Below are positions 61,132 through 64,000 of a stretch of DNA of 64,000 nt, in pieces. Source of the stretch: Saccharospirillum sp039982735 (GTDB taxonomy: Bacteria > Pseudomonadota > Gammaproteobacteria > Pseudomonadales > Natronospirillaceae); NCBI RefSeq assembly GCF_039982735.1, contig NZ_JBDWXV010000009.1, positions 62,001-126,000 on the forward strand, read 5' to 3'. Made by a program: the position numbers and the translations under genes. The notes under the pieces were generated by a model that ran no database searches, was not told the origin of the DNA, and worked only from the letters and a program-made list of their open reading frames with translations. Within the stretch, counting starts at the first letter, position 1. Each line of letters starts with the position of its first letter.

Positions 61132-61614
61132 TTATTCTTCTATTCCGAGCTCGCGCATGATTTGGGCACGAGTATCGTCGTTGTCGAGAATCGCCTGAAT
61201 GGTCTTGCGAAATGCCGGGGTATTGCCCAGAGGGCCTTTTAGCGCCAGCAGCGCCCGACGCAACTCAAGCAGGCTGTTCAGCTCGGGGATCTGACGGGCA
61301 ACATTTTCCGGATTAAAGTCTTTGATCGAATTGATTTTCAAATCAACATTGACCGTGTCCGTCGAATCTTCCTGTAGCTTATTGGGAACCGAAAAAGACA
61401 TGCCGATGTTATGACTTTTGATGACGTCGTCGAAGTTTTCCTTATTAACGTTTAACGGCTCTATATCTTCAAGCACGTCTTCATTGGGTCGGCCGGTAAA
61501 GTCATCCAAAACCAGCATTTTAAGGGGCAACTCGACGTCTTCAGAGACACCACCAGTGTTAGATTTATAGGCAATATTGATACGTTCTTTAGGTGCAACA
61601 CTTCCATCGGCCAT
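61132..61614 (-). CDS. tssB: T6SS sheath small subunit TssB
   Basis: A 160-residue TssB/VipA: PKERINIAYKSNTGG, VELPLKMLVLDDFTGRP, INSIKDFNPENVARQIPELN and the C-terminal FRKTIQAILDN. Normal length. It heads the tssB-tssC-hcp block. Confidence 0.96.
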   Translation of the reverse strand: MADGSVAPKERINIAYKSNTGGVSEDVELPLKMLVLDDFTGRPNEDVLEDIEPLNVNKENFDDVIKSHNIGMSFSVPNKLQEDSTDTVNVDLKINSIKDFNPENVARQIPELNSLLELRRALLALKGPLGNTPAFRKTIQAILDNDDTRAQIMRELGIEE

Positions 61615-61645
61615 CGCAGGATCCTCCTGGCAAATTGTTCTGTTT

Positions 61646-63313
61646 TCAGGTCACTGCAGACCCGGGATCGAACCAGCAAAGCTCGGAATACGCCGCAGCC
61701 TGCCTCAGTTTAAGTGACTCTACATCATTCGCCTCATTGTTCGCCTCGCGCTGGCAGGCGAGGTGCAACAGCTGATAGCATCGTTTTGCAAAAACGGGTT
61801 CCCAGTCGGCTAGCTGGTACTCTTCTATGTGCCTGGCAAGCCGATCAAGAATGGGGAGCGCTGCCGATGCCTGGCCGCTGTCCATCAACACCTCAGCCAG
61901 CGCCAGCCTCGCGTGGTATTCCTCGCGACGGCTTCCACAATGTTGAGCAAATTTCTGTAACTCGGTGATCGCATCAGCTACCTTGCCGGAAGCGGCCAGT
62001 TTCACGGCCGCCTGATGTGCCTCGCCTAATGCATCGTCCTGCCCTCCACCACTCCCGGAAGCTTCCTGAAATGACAATATTGTCTGTTTCAGCCAGAATC
62101 GGGTTGCATCATCGGCAAAAGGTGTTCCGTCGCTGTAACTTAAGTCAAGCAGCCCGGGCAGACGTTGAAGCAACCCCTGTAGCTCAGAACGCACGACCTG
62201 CGCAGCGGCCTGATGGCTTCCACCCAGCTGATCCATGGCGGTAAGCAGTATGCGCTGACCTTCAAACCAGTAAGGCGATTTGACCAGTTGCTTCTCCACC
62301 TGCTCAACAACCCCGGTGAAGTCGGCCTGTTCCAGTGTCTGTTGCAAGCGGCTACCCAGATCTTTTGCCGGTGGTGGTACCTGGGTTTTACCGTCTTTGT
62401 TCGGGGGGAGTGAGTCGACGTTCAGCCACAAAGCATACCTAGCCAGGCGATATCGCCGGCCATCAGCGGGTTTGGCTTCCGCATAATATGAGGACAGTTT
62501 GCGCAGGGCATCCTGAATTTGCCGAATAGCCTTGTTCGCGTCGGCATCGGAAGACACATCGGCTTGGATGTCGGGTGTTTTTGGACCGGTCGCGGAGGGC
62601 GCTGCGGGCGGTACAGCGGGTGCAACGGCCGGTGTGACCGCGGGTGCTTCGGACGTTGCCGCGTTACCACTGGCTTCAGTTTCGCCGGCCCCGGCCTCCG
62701 CTGGCGTGGGCTCGGCCGGTGCAGTTTTCGCTGCCGCAACTCTAGCCTGTTTTTCTAGGGCGTCAGCTGCTTTCTTCAATTGACGCAAAGGGCGTATCAA
62801 CCCGGTCATATCCGGAGCTTTATCGGCCATTTTGTCTGCCAGAAACTGATCCAGCGACGAAATTGCCTCATAGAGATCCGGAATAACAGATAGGTCAGGA
62901 CCTGAGGGGGGCGTCGATTCAACATACCGGCTGACTTTCTCTATCAACCAGGAAACTGCGGCAGCTCTCCCCCGAATGCGCTTCAGCGGCGGAAACATGT
63001 CCTCCCACCAGCGCTCGCTCAACTCTTGAAGCAATGAAAAACCCTGATACATCCCAGCGTAGCCGTTGTTTTGGATCAGGGCCATTGCGAGATAGCTGGC
63101 TACAAGAATATCTTTGGACTGCTCTGCCAGAATGGTTCGGCCCAAAGCCTCAACCAGTCGCCAATCTACTGTCGCCGCTGTTAGCGACTCTTGCTTGGCA
63201 AGCTCTGACTCAAGTTTCTGAAAAGATTCTTCATACTTAACGGAGATGCCAGCAGGCGCCTCGCCCTGAATTGGCTCCTGCGCAAGAGAAACGAGCTTAG
63301 GGTCCAGTTCCAT
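61646..63313 (-). CDS. tssA: T6SS assembly protein TssA
   Basis: A 555-residue TssA with an ImpA_N domain (ILAEQSKDILVASYLAMALIQNNGYAGMYQG; WWEDMFPPLKRIRGRA), an Ala/Pro-rich linker (residues about 220-265) and a C-terminal helical VasJ-type domain (LALAEVLMDSGQASAALPILDRL). The start at 63313 (MELDPKL) is preferred to one 12 bases upstream. First gene of the locus. Confidence 0.9.
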   Translation of the reverse strand: MELDPKLVSLAQEPIQGEAPAGISVKYEESFQKLESELAKQESLTAATVDWRLVEALGRTILAEQSKDILVASYLAMALIQNNGYAGMYQGFSLLQELSERWWEDMFPPLKRIRGRAAAVSWLIEKVSRYVESTPPSGPDLSVIPDLYEAISSLDQFLADKMADKAPDMTGLIRPLRQLKKAADALEKQARVAAAKTAPAEPTPAEAGAGETEASGNAATSEAPAVTPAVAPAVPPAAPSATGPKTPDIQADVSSDADANKAIRQIQDALRKLSSYYAEAKPADGRRYRLARYALWLNVDSLPPNKDGKTQVPPPAKDLGSRLQQTLEQADFTGVVEQVEKQLVKSPYWFEGQRILLTAMDQLGGSHQAAAQVVRSELQGLLQRLPGLLDLSYSDGTPFADDATRFWLKQTILSFQEASGSGGGQDDALGEAHQAAVKLAASGKVADAITELQKFAQHCGSRREEYHARLALAEVLMDSGQASAALPILDRLARHIEEYQLADWEPVFAKRCYQLLHLACQREANNEANDVESLKLRQAAAYSELCWFDPGSAVT

Positions 63314-63966
63314 ACAACGACACATCCTTATGGCTTCGTAATACAGCGATTACAACGCATCAACCAGAGACTATAGCGTACCTTAGCGCAACGACAGAAG
63401 ATGCCGCTACTATGCTCACCGCACTAGGCTCACCGCTGTAGTAGGCTGAATAACTTATCCCGTTACATATGCCATGTCTACTTTCCCACAAGGTTTCCGC
63501 TGTTTTTTTCACAACGAACACCGGTGCAACCAAAGCAATTACTCCTGTTTATATTTGAAATAGGATTAAAAGCAAATGATAAGCCCGTGTAATATATAGA
63601 GTTTCCAAAGCAAGCAGGCATAGCCCGCTACCAGTCAGTGAGTTGCTAAAAGCATTCACATTACATCGCACTGTGATGTTCACAGCCAACCCTTATTACG
63701 ACCAACAATCCCCGACTACGCAAAGCAGTGCCATTTTAGGTAGAGTTTGTTACTCTCTTTCCCGGTAATGAGCTATGTTAACCGGTGAGATATTACCAGG
63801 TTACCTTAGTGCCAGTCGGAAACCATGCCTATGAGCAGGAGGACGAGGGTGTTCGTGACCAAGCCACTGCTAACTGCTGTAGAGTCCGGCATTGTTAATT
63901 GCCGCCGCCAGTGGTGCCGAGGGATATAGGTATAACCGGAATACTCAGGGACAGAGGAAGTTGTAG
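63314..63966. other. Gene-free region upstream of the T6SS operon
   Basis: About 650 bp, AT-richer than the surrounding genes, without a credible reading frame. It must hold the T6SS promoter (leftward) and a rightward promoter for the gene at 63967. I found no sigma-54 pattern, no GGA repeat and no terminator here. Confidence 0.6.
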
Positions 63967-64000
63967 ATGATCAAACGCCATCGTTTTTCTTTGTGTCTGG
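63967..64000 (+). CDS. Start of a gene running off the window
   Basis: An ATG at 63967 follows GAGGAAG (63954-63960). The visible 11 codons (MIKRHRFSLCL) look like the start of a signal peptide. Product unknown. Confidence 0.4.
   Translation, partial: MIKRHRFSLCL

Noticed and set aside
1..64000. tRNA, rRNA or CRISPR loci
   Set aside because: None was recognised by eye on either strand; a covariance search would be needed to exclude a tRNA fully.

Overview
The window looks like part of the chromosome of a marine-type gammaproteobacterium, possibly an Oceanospirillales/Saccharospirillaceae-like organism. This placement is inferred from gene content (urt-ure nitrogen island, glutaryl-CoA and vanillate catabolism, an imp-type T6SS, chromosomal integron cassettes) and moderate-to-high GC. 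No rRNA or tRNA gene was seen to confirm it. Coding density is high and most genes are ordinary metabolic genes; the unusual material is in the spacers and in the T6SS locus.

Layout. 1-16.8 kb is a nitrogen-scavenging island: the end of a hybrid sensor kinase, a LuxR-type response regulator, a transglutaminase-like/CoaBC-like gene pair of unknown role, the urea ABC transporter urtABCDE, urease ureDABC-EFG and a HupE/UreJ permease. 17-24 kb holds small conserved genes, a photolyase/cryptochrome, a DUF2235 hydrolase, two GFA-type zinc enzymes, a DUF2237 protein and an SDR/LysR pair. 24.1-25.7 kb is a short cluster of integron gene cassettes with two recognisable attC sites and no integrase. 26-31 kb has a putrescine-oxidase-like gene with its cupin regulator, small genes, and ligAB ring-cleavage dioxygenase genes behind a perfect FNR-type box. 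31.4-37.1 kb is a sugar ABC transporter lacking its ATPase, with a LacI regulator and a GH32/43-like hydrolase. 38-45 kb carries vanAB-vanR and the glutaryl-CoA genes gcdR-gcdHG. 45-47.2 kb has a binding protein, nadC and a small gene. 47.3-63.3 kb is one T6SS locus on the minus strand, from tssA to tssG.

Two observations stand out. First, five dispersed intergenic repeats share one fold: a long GC-rich closing stem whose sequence differs in every copy but stays complementary, enclosing two hairpins with A-N-GGA-N hexaloops whose short stems covary. This is the architecture of CsrA/RsmA binding sites. G-U pairs occur almost only when the GGA strand is read as RNA. Copies lie before ureA, before gcdH, after gcdG, near urtA and before the puuR-like gene. 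A sixth, related but distinct, element lies before urtA.

Second, the T6SS locus encodes two tube-sheath sets: a standard tssB, tssC and hcp, and a second set in which a TssB-like domain and a TssC-like domain are fused in one protein followed by a second hcp. The fused protein lacks a clear ClpV-recognition helix, and neither clpV nor vgrG is in the window.
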